Source: Bradyrhizobium barranii subsp. apii (GTDB lineage Bacteria; Pseudomonadota; Alphaproteobacteria; Rhizobiales; Xanthobacteraceae). From it: a stretch of DNA of 64,000 nucleotides. How positions within the stretch are numbered: the first letter of the stretch is position 1; each line of letters begins with the position of its first letter. The stretch is from contig NZ_CP096255.1 of assembly GCF_011516635.5 (NCBI RefSeq), forward strand, positions 3,470,501 to 3,534,500. Direction: 5' to 3'. Of the stretch, positions 42,272 to 51,601 are shown piece after piece. The notes below the pieces were generated by a model. That model worked only from the letters and a program-made list of their open reading frames with translations. It was not told where the DNA came from and searched no databases. A program made the position numbers and the translations under genes.

Positions 42272-44202
42272 TCACTCCGCGGCCTCCGCCATATGCCCAT
42301 GCCCGCCGAGATCCACCACGCGCAGCGTCGTTCGCACGCGTTGCGTGGTGCCGTCCTGGAAGCGGATCACGGTGTCGACGGGGATGTCGGCATCGCCGCG
42401 GTAGATTGCGTTGATGATGCCTTCGTATTTCTCGTTGATGACGCTGCGACGCACCTTTCGGGTGCGGGTGAGCTCGCCGTCGTCGGCGTCGAGCTCCTTG
42501 TAGAGCAGCAGGAAGCGCGAGATGCGTTGGGCCGGCGGCAGCGTGGCGTTGACGGTCTCGACTTCCTTCTTGAGCAGCGCGTAGACCTCGGGGCGCGAGG
42601 CGAGGTCGCTGTAGGTCGTGAACGAGAGCCGGCTCTTCTCCGCCCATTTCGAGATGATGGAGTAACGGATGCAGATCATCGCCGCGAGCGCGTCGCGGCC
42701 GGCCCCTAGCACCACGGCCTCCGCGATATAGGGCGAGAACTTCAGCTTGTTCTCGATGAACTGCGGCGAGAAGCGCTCGCCGCGCGAGGTCTCGGCGAGG
42801 TCCTTGATGCGGTCGATGACGACGAGCTGGTGGTTCGCGTTGAAATAGCCGGCATCGCCCGACAGCATCCAGCCGTCCCTGATGTCGGCAACGCTTGCTT
42901 CGGGGCTCTTGTAGTAGCCGAGAAACATGTTGGGGTGCCGCACCACGATCTCGCCGACGCCGTGGACGTCGGCATTGTCGATGCGGATCTCGACGCTGTC
43001 GGCCATCGGTACGCCTGTCGTGTCAGGGTCGACCTTGCCCTCGGGATGCAGCGTGTAGGCCCCTAGCAGTTCGGTCTGGCCGTAGAGCGTGCGCAGCGGC
43101 ACGCCCATGGCCTGGAAGAACTTGAAGGTATCAGGCCCGAGTGCCGCGCCGCCGGTCGCGGCCGAACGCAGGCGGGTGAAGCCGAGGCGGTCGCGCAGCG
43201 CGCGGAACAGGATTGCGTCGGCAAAGCTCGAACGTTTGCCGTCTGCGAGCGCGGCGAGTCCGCTTTTCATGCCGATGTCGAACAGGCGCTGCTTGAACGG
43301 CGTCGCGTCCATCACCTTGGCGCGGACGTCGGCGGCGATGGATTCCCAGACGCGCGGCGCAAACAGCACGAACGTCGGCGCGATTTCGCGCAGATCGTTC
43401 ATCATCGTATCAGGCTCTTCGACGAAGTTGATCTTCATCCGGCACAAGAGGCCTTTGCCGAGCACGTAGACCTGCTCCATGATCCACGGTAGCGGCAGCA
43501 CGGAGACGTATTCGTCGTCCGGCCCCTTCGGATCGAAGGCGAGATAGGTCGCGCAATGGCCGAGCACGCGGCCGGCGGCGAGCATGGCGAGCTTCGGGTG
43601 CGAGGTGGTGCCCGACGTTGTGCAGAGAATCGCGACATCCTCGCCCTTGGTGGCATCGACGAGGCGATCGTAGAGCTCCGGCTCACGCGTGGCGCGGCCG
43701 CGGCCGAGTTCGGCGAACGCTTCCGCCGACATCAGTCGGGGATCGTCGTATTTCCGCATGCCGCGCGGATCGGAATAGATGATGTGCTTCAGCCGCGGCA
43801 CACGCTCGGCAAGCGCGAGCAGCTTGTCGACCTGCTCTTCGTCCTCGGCGAAAACGACCTGCGCCTCGCCATAGTTGAGGAGGTAGGAGGCTTCCTCGTC
43901 CAGCACGTCGCGATAGAGCCCAAGGCTCAAGCCGCCGATGGCGTGGGTCGCCACTTCCGCCGCGACCCAGTCCGGCCGGTTGTCGCCGATGATGCCGATG
44001 ACGTCCTCGCGCCCCAAGCCCAATTCGATCAGGCCGAGCGCAAAGTCGCGTACGCGGGTGTGGTAGTCATTCCAGGTGAAGACGCGCCAGAGCCCGAGAT
44101 CCTTTTCGCGCAACGCGATCTCGTTGCCGTGCTCCCTGGCATTGAGCGCAGCATCTTCGGATAAGTGTCGGCCTGCGCGACGCGGCCCGCGTAATCCATC
44201 AT
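42272..44202 (-). pseudogene. Long-chain acyl-CoA ligase (AMP-forming), apparent 5' frameshift
   Basis: About 640 codons of a FadD/ACS-like enzyme: AILCTTSGTTSHPKLAMLAA (phosphate loop), LRSAATGGAALGPDTFKFF, TLYGQTELLGAYTLH, DGWMLSGDAGYFNANHQLVV, IDRIKDLAETSRGERFSPQF and TRKVRRSVINEKYEGI. ATG 44202 overlaps the livG stop as ATGA and encodes MMDYAGRVAQADTYPKMLR, a natural N-terminus. One base appears missing near 44146, because LNAREHGNEIALREKDLGLW continues in the next frame. That frame is open back to 44230 but lacks a family-like start. Either a real frameshift (reduced or truncated product) or a sequence error; function otherwise intact. Confidence 0.75.
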
Positions 44203-45023
44203 GCCGCGCTCTCCTGCGCTGGAGGAGCATCGTCCGGATCGACCAGCACCTCGTCCTCCTCGCCGAGATAGGCGCGCCTGACGTGCGGATCGGCGAGCAC
44301 GGCGGCTGGATCGCCCTCGGCGATCTTGCGGCCGAAATCGAGCACCATGACGCGGTGGGAGATGTCCATCACCACGCCCATGTCGTGCTCGATCATCACC
44401 ACCGTCATCCCGAACTCCTCGTTGAGGTCGACGATGTAGCGGGCCATGTCCTCCTTCTCCTCGAAGTTCATGCCGGCCATCGGCTCGTCGAGGAGAATGA
44501 GGCGCGGCTCAAGCGCCATGGCACGGGCGAGCTCGACGCGTTTGCGCAGGCCGTAGGAGAGGGTGCCGGCTTGAGCCTTTCGCACCGACTGGAGATCGAG
44601 GAAGTCGATGATCTCCTCGACCTTGCGGCGGTGCTCCAGCTCTTCCTTGCGCGCGCCGGTGAGCCAATACAGCGATCCCGTAAGGAAATTGTTGTTCAGG
44701 AGGTGATGGCGCCCGACCATGATGTTGTCGAGCACGCTCATGTGGTGGAACAGGGCCAGATTCTGGAAGGTGCGGCCGATGCCGAGCGTGGGACGCGCGT
44801 TCGGCGTCAGCCCTGTGATGTCGCGGCCCCGGTAGAACAGCTGGCCTTCGGTCGGCTTGTAGCGGCCGGAAATACAATTCACGATCGAGGTCTTGCCGGC
44901 GCCGTTGGGGCCGATGATCGAGAACAGCTCGCCGTCATTGATGGCAAAGCTGACATCGGTCAGCGCACGGACGCCGCCGAATCGCAAGGACACGCCGCGC
45001 ACTTCGAGACTGGTAGCCACCAA
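44199..45023 (-). CDS. livG: HAAT ABC transporter ATPase LivG
   Basis: A 274-residue ABC ATPase: FSIIGPNGAGKTSIVNCISG (Walker A), the LivG-type GIGRTFQNLALFHHMSVLDN, TLSYGLRKRVELARAMALEP (signature), LILLDEPMAGMNFEEKEDMA (Walker B) and VVMIEHDMGVVMDISHRVMV. It is the first gene of liv operon 1. Its stop overlaps the ligase start, so the two are translationally coupled. It is divergent from a Crp/Fnr regulator across a 332-bp gap. Confidence 0.94.
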   Translation of the reverse strand: MVATSLEVRGVSLRFGGVRALTDVSFAINDGELFSIIGPNGAGKTSIVNCISGRYKPTEGQLFYRGRDITGLTPNARPTLGIGRTFQNLALFHHMSVLDNIMVGRHHLLNNNFLTGSLYWLTGARKEELEHRRKVEEIIDFLDLQSVRKAQAGTLSYGLRKRVELARAMALEPRLILLDEPMAGMNFEEKEDMARYIVDLNEEFGMTVVMIEHDMGVVMDISHRVMVLDFGRKIAEGDPAAVLADPHVRRAYLGEEDEVLVDPDDAPPAQESAA

Positions 45024-45146
45024 ACAAATCCCTCCCGGTGATGGCGCATTCAGCGGCGCTCTTCGTCCGTTCCTGTCGGGCGATCCTAGTACGGCCGTGC
45101 CGGTGAGGCCATGCAGCTATTGGTCTCGACCGGCGCCGCACCACTC

Positions 45147-45166
45147 TTGCTCCCGATCGGGATCAA
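45147..45166. promoter_or_regulatory. 20-bp palindrome in the livG/Crp divergent promoter region
   Basis: TTGCTCCCGATCGGGATCAA is a palindrome with a single mismatched pair. It lies 124 bp from livG and about 190 bp from the regulator start. It is a candidate operator for the adjacent regulator. It is not a standard FNR/FixK box (TTGAT-N4-ATCAA) because the half-sites are too far apart. Confidence 0.5.
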
Positions 45167-45355
45167 AAGCCGCATCGCCCAAGGTGGTCCTCAATAGGGG
45201 AAAGCGCTATTTTGAAATGTCTCCCGCCTGACAATTCTGCGACAAAGTTTTTTCAGGCGGGAGTGGCCTTTCTTTCGTCGGATGGTGGTCGAAGTGGTCG
45301 TGTTGCAGTGCAGCAGAGAGATTGGGTGGCGAACGGTGCGGCTGGCTTCGGCATC

Positions 45356-46030
45356 ATGATTTCAGAGGATCAACTGAAGCGGGTCGCCGCCTTGTCGCGC
45401 GAGCTCACGGACGCGGAGATCGAGGTCGCCCGCACCGGGATCACGGAACGGTCCTACCGCACCGGTGAGACCGTGTTCATGCGCGGCGATACGTTCAGCT
45501 ATTGGGCGGGCATGGTGAGCGGCCTGGCACGGATGGGCGGGGTCTCGCGCGACGGCAAGGAGACGAGCCTTGCGGGGCTGACGGCCGGGGCCTGGTTCGG
45601 CGAGGGCAGCGTGCTTAAGAACGAGCCGCGCCGCTACGACGTGGTCGCGCTGCGCGACAGCCGCGTCGCGCTGATGGAACGCAGCGGCTTCATGTGGCTG
45701 TTCGAGAACAGCGTCGGCTTCAACCGCTTCCTGGTGCGTCAGCTCAACGAGCGGCTCGGCCAGTTCATCGGCATGCTCGAGGTCAACCGCACGCTGGATG
45801 CCACCGCACGCCTCGCGCGCAGCATCGCCTCGCTGTTCAATCCGATCCTCTATCCCGAGTCGACCGCGCATCTGGAAATCACCCAGGAGGAGATCGGGGC
45901 GCTCTCGGGCATGTCACGGCAGAACGCCAACCGCGCGCTGAACCGGCTGGAGAAGGTGGGGCTGCTGCGGCTCGAATATGGCGGCGTCACCATTTTGGAT
46001 GTCGAGCGGCTGCGCGGCTACGGGGACTAG
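45356..46030 (+). CDS. Crp/Fnr-family transcription regulator
   Basis: A 224-residue protein: N-terminal cyclic-nucleotide-binding-like beta-barrel (ERSYRTGETVFMRGDTFSYW, GKETSLAGLTAGAWFGEGSV), a dimerisation helix (FNRFLVRQLNERLGQFIGML) and a C-terminal winged helix (EITQEEIGALSGMSRQNANR, ALNRLEKVGLLRLEYGG). No N-terminal Cys cluster is present, so an Fe-S FNR mechanism is unlikely. It is divergent from liv operon 1, which it probably controls. ATG 45356 begins the conserved domain; the open frame upstream is not family-like. It overlaps the convergent MFS gene by 4 nt. Confidence 0.88.
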   Translation: MISEDQLKRVAALSRELTDAEIEVARTGITERSYRTGETVFMRGDTFSYWAGMVSGLARMGGVSRDGKETSLAGLTAGAWFGEGSVLKNEPRRYDVVALRDSRVALMERSGFMWLFENSVGFNRFLVRQLNERLGQFIGMLEVNRTLDATARLARSIASLFNPILYPESTAHLEITQEEIGALSGMSRQNANRALNRLEKVGLLRLEYGGVTILDVERLRGYGD

Positions 46031-47277
46031 CGCGCATTTGCCGGCGCGTGGACCGGCCAGAGGTCGGCGCGCCAGCGGATCGCGATCGCCAGCATCGCGA
46101 TGAAGCCTGCGGCGGCGTAGAGCGAGCCCGTCGCGGAATAGCCGATGATGTCGATCAGGCTACCGGCCGCGAGCAATCCGAGCGGCAGGCCGTAGATCAC
46201 CATCATGCGGACGCCCATGACGCGGCCGCGCAGGTGTGCGCTCGCCGTCCGCATCAGGATCACGGCAGCTGAGATCATCGACATGCTCTGGGCGATGCCG
46301 GCGAGAACGAGGCAGGCCATCGCCACCGGCATGGTCCTGATCTCGACGAACACCAGCAGCATGGCGTACCAGGCCAGCGTTGCGCCGATGAGAAGCCGGG
46401 CAATGCGCAGTCCGCTGACCAGGCTGAGCGTGATGGAGCCGATCAGCGAGCCCACGGCGAAGCTCGCCGAGAGATAGCCGAGGCCGGTCTGGTCGGTATG
46501 AAAGATGTCCCGCGCGATGTAGGGCAATAGTCCGCCGGTGAAGGGAAATGCGGTGAGATTGGCCAGGAAGGCGACGCACAGCGCCGCGCGCATTCCCGGG
46601 CCGTTCCAGGCATAGACGATCCCTTCCTTGAGGTCGCCCAGCAATCGCGAGACCGCGTGGCTGTTCGCCGGAAGATCGCTCGTCGTGACGGTCCTTTTCG
46701 GCCGGGTCAGGCAGAGCATGAGAAGTGCGGCCGCGAGATACAGACAGGCGATCGCCACATAAACGAGGCCGATGCCGAGGACGGCGAACAGACCTGCGCC
46801 CGTCAGCGCTCCGGCGATGCGGGCGCTGTCCTGGGTCGTGCGCGCAACGCTGATGGCGCCCACCAGTTGCTCGGGCGGCATGATCTCGGCAAGCAGCGCG
46901 CCGCGAACGCCGAGATCGGAGGGGCGGATCAGGCCCATGAGCGCGACGATGATCATCACGCTCAGCGGCGACAAATGACCGGTCAGCGCCAGGACCATGA
47001 TGGTCGACGAGAGCGCGGTATAGGCAAGGCGCATCACGACCAGGAGGTCGCGATGACCCATCCGGTCGCCGATCATGCCGAGCACCGGCGCGACCAGGGT
47101 CCCGACGAACTGCAGCGACGCAAGCACGGTGAGCAGCAGCACGGAGCCCGTCTCGACCATGATGTACCAGCCGAGCACCAGCGTCTCCACTTCGAACGCC
47201 CACGAGGTGAGCAGATCGGACGGCCACTGGAAGCGATAATTGCGGATGCGGAATGGCGCGAGTGCGGATGTGCTCAA
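46027..47277 (-). CDS. MFS transporter (EntS-like exporter)
   Basis: A 416-residue protein with about twelve membrane segments: FRIRNYRFQWPSDLLTSWAF, PVLGMIGDRMGHRDLLVVMR (the loop 2-3 motif), LMGLIRPSDLGVRGALLAEI, VGAISVARTTQDSARIAGAL and GYLSASFAVGSLIGSITLSL. It resembles MFS_3/EntS-type exporters. The substrate is unknown. It is convergent with the Crp-family gene and divergent from the cyclase gene. Confidence 0.87.
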   Translation of the reverse strand: MSTSALAPFRIRNYRFQWPSDLLTSWAFEVETLVLGWYIMVETGSVLLLTVLASLQFVGTLVAPVLGMIGDRMGHRDLLVVMRLAYTALSSTIMVLALTGHLSPLSVMIIVALMGLIRPSDLGVRGALLAEIMPPEQLVGAISVARTTQDSARIAGALTGAGLFAVLGIGLVYVAIACLYLAAALLMLCLTRPKRTVTTSDLPANSHAVSRLLGDLKEGIVYAWNGPGMRAALCVAFLANLTAFPFTGGLLPYIARDIFHTDQTGLGYLSASFAVGSLIGSITLSLVSGLRIARLLIGATLAWYAMLLVFVEIRTMPVAMACLVLAGIAQSMSMISAAVILMRTASAHLRGRVMGVRMMVIYGLPLGLLAAGSLIDIIGYSATGSLYAAAGFIAMLAIAIRWRADLWPVHAPANAR

Positions 47278-47567
47278 GATGCGATGACGGGTTTCACGGC
47301 GATTCCCCCTTATTTTTGTTCTTCTGTTGGCAGGGTAGCCCCGGCCATGCCTCTGTCAATTGGCGCTACCGCATGCCGCCATGCTTGCCGACGATTTGCG
47401 GTGCGCCAGTGCGCCCGCAGCATCGCTTCGTCGCCTAGCCGATACGGAGCGGGTGATCAACCACCGCTTGCTCTTCCCGTGTGACGAGCCCATGCTTGCC
47501 TGGTTCCTGGGGCCATTCGGCAGGTCCAGGAACTCGCGCCATCGCGGCTTCCGCGAGGTCTTGACCC

Positions 47568-50500
47568 ATGAACTGCTCTTGCTGTGGTTTAGAGGTCCAG
47601 AGCGGCTTTGCCTTCTGCCCGAAGTGCGGCACGAAGCAGCCGAACGCGTGCCCTGGCTGCGGCTTTCCATGCGCGCCGGATTTCGCCTATTGCCCGAAAT
47701 GCGGTGCCTTCGTCGCTGAGGTCCCCACAGGCGGGCAGACATCGGCGCGGACGAGCCAGACGACGCTCCCGATCCAGTCCTCCTCTCCGCCGCTCGTGCC
47801 GGCGGAGGAGGCTCAAGCCGCATTTCGAGCTCCGTCGGACAAGATCGACAGCGAGGCGAACCGCCGCACCATCACCGTGCTGTTTGCTGATCTCAGCGGC
47901 TTCACTGCGATGAGCGAGCGGCTCGACCCCGAGGTCCTGCAGACGCTTCAAAACGAATTGTTCGAGGAGTTGACGGCCGCGGTGCAAAGCTTTGGCGGCT
48001 TCGTGGACAAATTCATCGGCGATGCGCTGCTGGCTCTGTTTGGTGCGCCGGCGGCGCACGAGGACGACCCGGAGCGGGCGATGCGCGCTGCCCTCGACAT
48101 GATCGGCCGGACGGCGCGCCTCAGCGAACGCGCGGAGGCGTATGCCGGTTCACCGCTGCTGCTCCATGTCGGCATCAACACAGGGCACGTCGTCGCGGGC
48201 GGGCTCGGGGCGGGTGTTTCCAAATCCTATTCGGTGACCGGCGACACGGTGAATACCGCCCAGCGACTACAGTCGATGGCGGCTCCGGGCGAGGTGCTGG
48301 TCGGGCCGTTGACCCACCGTCTGACGCGGCATGCGTTCTCCTATGACTCGCTTGGCGAGGTCTCGCTCAAGGGCAAGATGGGCAGCGTGCTGGTCCACCG
48401 TCTGAAGGAGCCGCTCGACACGCCCCGTGCGGCGCGCGGTCTCGACACGCTGGGCCTCAATGCGCCGTTGATCGGGCGCGACGCCGAGCTTGCGCGCCTG
48501 ATCGGCAGCCTTGATCGCGCGTGCGGCGGCGCGGCTCAACTGGTGCGGCTGGTCGGCGAAGCCGGCATCGGGAAAACGCGCCTGGTCAGCGAGTTCGTCG
48601 CGCGCATCCGCGACCAGGATCGATTCGCCGGCGTGGCGATCCGGCACGCGGCGTGCTCGCCGCTCGGCGAACAATCCTACGGCACTCTCGCCGCCGTGCT
48701 GCGTAGCGCCTATGGCATCGCGCAGAAGGCGGGAGCCGTAGAGGCGGAGGCGAAGGTCGCCGAAGCGCTGTCGGAGCTTGGCCTCGCGACCGACGAGGCC
48801 GACCGCCTGATGCCCCTCTATCTGCACGTCCTCGGCGACCCCAACGCCGCCCTCAGGCATGTCGAGCCCGAACAGCTCCGCCGGCAGATATTCTTCGCGA
48901 TTCGCACCGTCTTCGAACGCCGCCTGGCACTGTCGCCACTGCTGATCATCGTCGAGGATCTGCATTGGGCCGATGCGGTCTCGCTTGAAGCGTTGCGGTT
49001 CCTGATGGACCGACTGGAGCGGACGCGGCTGATGCTGCTGTTTACGCATCGGCCGATGCTGGAACTGGACCAGTTCGGTTCGAGCAGGATCAGTCACACA
49101 ACCCTTCGGCTGCCCCCGCTTGGCGACGCCGACGGACAAGGGCTGCTCGCGGCCTATTTCAGTCACGGTTGGCGTGAACCGCCGGGAGGTCTGTTCGGTC
49201 GAATCCTCGATCGCGCCGGCGGCAATCCGCTTTTCCTCGAGGAGATCATACGCGGCCTCATCGAAGTCGGCACCCTCGAGCGCGACGGCGCGCAGTGGCG
49301 GATCAAGTCGGATGAAGCGGCCGCCGATATTCCGGCAAGCATTCAGGCGTTGTTGCTGGCGCGTCTCGACCGGTTGCCGCATCAGGTGCGCCGCCTGGCA
49401 CAGGAGGCCGCCGTGATCGGCCCGCGTTTTGATGCGGTTGCACTCGGTGCGGCGGCAACCGAGCCAGCAAGGGTTGAAGCAGGGCTCGAGCTTCTGTGCG
49501 ACGCGGAGATCATCGAGGAGATCGCGGGCGCGAACTCGATTTCACTGCGAACCTACCGCTTCACGCAAACCATGCTTCAGGACGTGATCTATCAAAACCT
49601 GCTTCTGCAGCGCCGGATCGAGCTTCATGGACGGATCGGCGGGGCGCTGGAGAGGCTCTATGGCCATGAGCCCGAGCGCCTCGAAGATCTCATACTGCTC
49701 GGACATCACTTCAGTCTGAGCGCGAGCAAGCCGAAAGGCGCACGCTATCTGCGCGCGGCCGGCGATCGGGCACGCGCGAGCTATGCGAACGACGATGCCA
49801 TCCGTCTCTACCAACAGGCCCTCGCCGTACTGTTGACCGGCGGCGAACGGGAGCCGGAACGTCTGGTCCTGTACGAGCGGATTGCGGACCTTTGTGGCGC
49901 GGCTGGCCGCCGGAACACAGCCGAGGAGCACTATCAGAGCGCGTTGGAGGGGCACCGCGCCTTACAGGACGGTATCGGCGAAGCACGAATTCTTCGCAAG
50001 CTTGGCCGATTGCTGTGGGACGCCGGCAAGCGGATCAAGGCAGAGACGCATTACGCCGAGGCGGCCAACCTGCTTGGAGGGACCGACGCGCCCATCGAGT
50101 GGGCGCATCTCCTGCAGGAGCGCGGCCGTCTCGCGTTTCGGACCGGCGATCACGTCGCCGCCGCAAGATGGGCGGACGAGGCGCTCGGCTATGCACGGTC
50201 CGTACCGGCGGACGCGGACGAGCAGAGTGGGCCCGAGGCCGCACGTGCGATTGCGGAGGCCCTCAACACCAAGGGCGTTGCGCTGGCGCGGCTTGGACGA
50301 CACGAGGAGGCAGTGCGCGAGGTGGAGCAAAGTGTTGCGGCCGCCGAAACAGCCGGCTTCCTTAACGTAGCCTGCCGCGGCTACACCAATCTCGGTGTGC
50401 TCTACACGATTGTCGACCCGGCGAAAGCCGTGGAGGTCTGCCGGCGTGGACTCGATGTCGCGCGTCGGATCGGGGATCTCGGCTTCCAGGCACGCCTCCT

Positions 50501-50882
50501 TGCCAATTTTGCCGTTGCGTGTTGCACCTTCACGGACAGATGTACCGAGGAAGGCGTGCCGGCTGCCGAGAAGGCGATCGAAATCGACCGGGCACTCGAT
50601 CAGCGCGAACATCTCTCTGTGCCCCTGATCGTTCTCGGGCAAATCCATCAATGCCACTTCCGCCCCGATCTGGCCGCCCTTTGCTACAATGAGGCAATCG
50701 AGGTGGCGAACGAAACCGGCGAACCGCAGCAGCTCTTTCCATGCTATGATGGTCTCGCCACGCTGAGCCTTGATCGAGGCGACATGCCCGAGGCCGACCG
50801 ATATTTCGCGCTGGCGCATGATGTCTGCGCCCGCCACGGGCTTGATCCCGCCGGGCTGATCGTACTGCCATTTCTTGACTAG
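47568..50882 (+). CDS. Adenylate/guanylate cyclase with zinc ribbons, AAA and TPR domains
   Basis: An 1104-residue signalling protein. Two zinc ribbons open it (CSCCGLEVQSGFAFCPKCGT; CPGCGFPCAPDFAYCPKCGA). A class III cyclase domain follows, ~residues 95-270, with VLFADLSGFTAMSERL and KFIGDALLALFG (metal Asp residues) and YSVTGDTVNTAQRLQSM (Asn/Arg). Then an ATPase: LVGEAGIGKTRLVSEF (Walker A) and LLIIVEDLHWADAVSLEALR (Walker B). The C-terminal ~400 residues are TPR-like helices (RRNTAEEHYQSALEGHRALQ). It is the common architecture of cytosolic alphaproteobacterial cyclases. It may make cAMP from ATP in response to an unknown signal. Confidence 0.92.
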   Translation: MNCSCCGLEVQSGFAFCPKCGTKQPNACPGCGFPCAPDFAYCPKCGAFVAEVPTGGQTSARTSQTTLPIQSSSPPLVPAEEAQAAFRAPSDKIDSEANRRTITVLFADLSGFTAMSERLDPEVLQTLQNELFEELTAAVQSFGGFVDKFIGDALLALFGAPAAHEDDPERAMRAALDMIGRTARLSERAEAYAGSPLLLHVGINTGHVVAGGLGAGVSKSYSVTGDTVNTAQRLQSMAAPGEVLVGPLTHRLTRHAFSYDSLGEVSLKGKMGSVLVHRLKEPLDTPRAARGLDTLGLNAPLIGRDAELARLIGSLDRACGGAAQLVRLVGEAGIGKTRLVSEFVARIRDQDRFAGVAIRHAACSPLGEQSYGTLAAVLRSAYGIAQKAGAVEAEAKVAEALSELGLATDEADRLMPLYLHVLGDPNAALRHVEPEQLRRQIFFAIRTVFERRLALSPLLIIVEDLHWADAVSLEALRFLMDRLERTRLMLLFTHRPMLELDQFGSSRISHTTLRLPPLGDADGQGLLAAYFSHGWREPPGGLFGRILDRAGGNPLFLEEIIRGLIEVGTLERDGAQWRIKSDEAAADIPASIQALLLARLDRLPHQVRRLAQEAAVIGPRFDAVALGAAATEPARVEAGLELLCDAEIIEEIAGANSISLRTYRFTQTMLQDVIYQNLLLQRRIELHGRIGGALERLYGHEPERLEDLILLGHHFSLSASKPKGARYLRAAGDRARASYANDDAIRLYQQALAVLLTGGEREPERLVLYERIADLCGAAGRRNTAEEHYQSALEGHRALQDGIGEARILRKLGRLLWDAGKRIKAETHYAEAANLLGGTDAPIEWAHLLQERGRLAFRTGDHVAAARWADEALGYARSVPADADEQSGPEAARAIAEALNTKGVALARLGRHEEAVREVEQSVAAAETAGFLNVACRGYTNLGVLYTIVDPAKAVEVCRRGLDVARRIGDLGFQARLLANFAVACCTFTDRCTEEGVPAAEKAIEIDRALDQREHLSVPLIVLGQIHQCHFRPDLAALCYNEAIEVANETGEPQQLFPCYDGLATLSLDRGDMPEADRYFALAHDVCARHGLDPAGLIVLPFLD

Positions 50883-50903
50883 GTCATATGAAGGAGTTCA
50901 ACC

Positions 50904-51584
50904 ATGTCAGAACTTCATGTCGACGGACCGCTTCAACCGGGCGATCGCGCACCGAACATCGTGCTGGACGCGATCACACGCGATGGAACGATCGCGCTCC
51001 AGGATTTTCGCGGGCATAGCCCGATATTGATCGGCTTGTTTCGCGGGCTGCACTGCCCGTTCTGTCGGCGCCACATCGCGGCACAGGCGCAACTTGACGC
51101 AGCCCTGCGCGACAAGGGCGTCGAAAGTCTCACGGTCGTGAACACGCCCATCGAGCGCGCGCGGCTCTACTTCCGCTATCATCCCTTGCCCAATCTGCTC
51201 GCCGCGTCCGACCCCGAGCGGGTCTCGCACCGCGCGTTCGGCCTGCCCACTATCGAGTTTACGGAGAACGAAACCGAGTGGCCGCGCAAGGTGGGTATGG
51301 ACGTCGTCAAGAGCATGCAGGTGGAGGTGCCCGGCGAAACGTCGGGGTCGATGAATCGGTTGGCGGCTGCCGAGTACCTCAACAACAAGGACGGCTACGA
51401 GATGATGGAGGCCGATCAGCGCATGGCGGCAACCGGCCAGGGCCAGCTGTTCGGCCAGTTCCTGCTCGATCGCGAGGGGATCGTGCGCTGGACCTTTACC
51501 GAGGTTCCTGAAGGCGGCCACCGCATGTTCGGGGCTCCGAGCCCTCAGGAGTTGATGTCGGCCGCCTCGCATGTGGCGAGCTAA
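50904..51584 (+). CDS. Peroxiredoxin/redoxin-like protein
   Basis: A 226-residue thioredoxin-fold protein: LQPGDRAPNIVLDAITRDGT, ILIGLFRGLHCPFCRRHIAA with a C-x2-C pair (in place of the lone peroxidatic Cys of AhpC), LTVVNTPIERARLYFRYHPL and LGQFLLDREGIVRWTFTEVP-like end. It is probably a thiol peroxidase or reductase. It lies 21 nt after the cyclase gene on the same strand, with GAAGGAG before the start, so the two may be co-transcribed. Confidence 0.82.
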   Translation: MSELHVDGPLQPGDRAPNIVLDAITRDGTIALQDFRGHSPILIGLFRGLHCPFCRRHIAAQAQLDAALRDKGVESLTVVNTPIERARLYFRYHPLPNLLAASDPERVSHRAFGLPTIEFTENETEWPRKVGMDVVKSMQVEVPGETSGSMNRLAAAEYLNNKDGYEMMEADQRMAATGQGQLFGQFLLDREGIVRWTFTEVPEGGHRMFGAPSPQELMSAASHVAS

Positions 51585-51601
51585 GCATCGTCGGCTGGTG
51601 A

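Noticed and set aside
42049-42300. N-terminal extension of LivH
   Set aside because: The open frame continues upstream of ATG 42048 through a palindromic repeat and is not like any LivH N-terminus.
40006-42414. An 802-codon open frame on the plus strand
   Set aside because: It is antisense to livM, livH and the acyl-CoA ligase end, with an Asp/His/Arg-rich product and no domain; high-GC codon bias on the opposite strand creates it.
45147-45166. FNR/FixK box
   Set aside because: The TTG(C/A)T and ATCAA half-sites are separated by ten bases, not four, so the standard consensus is not met.
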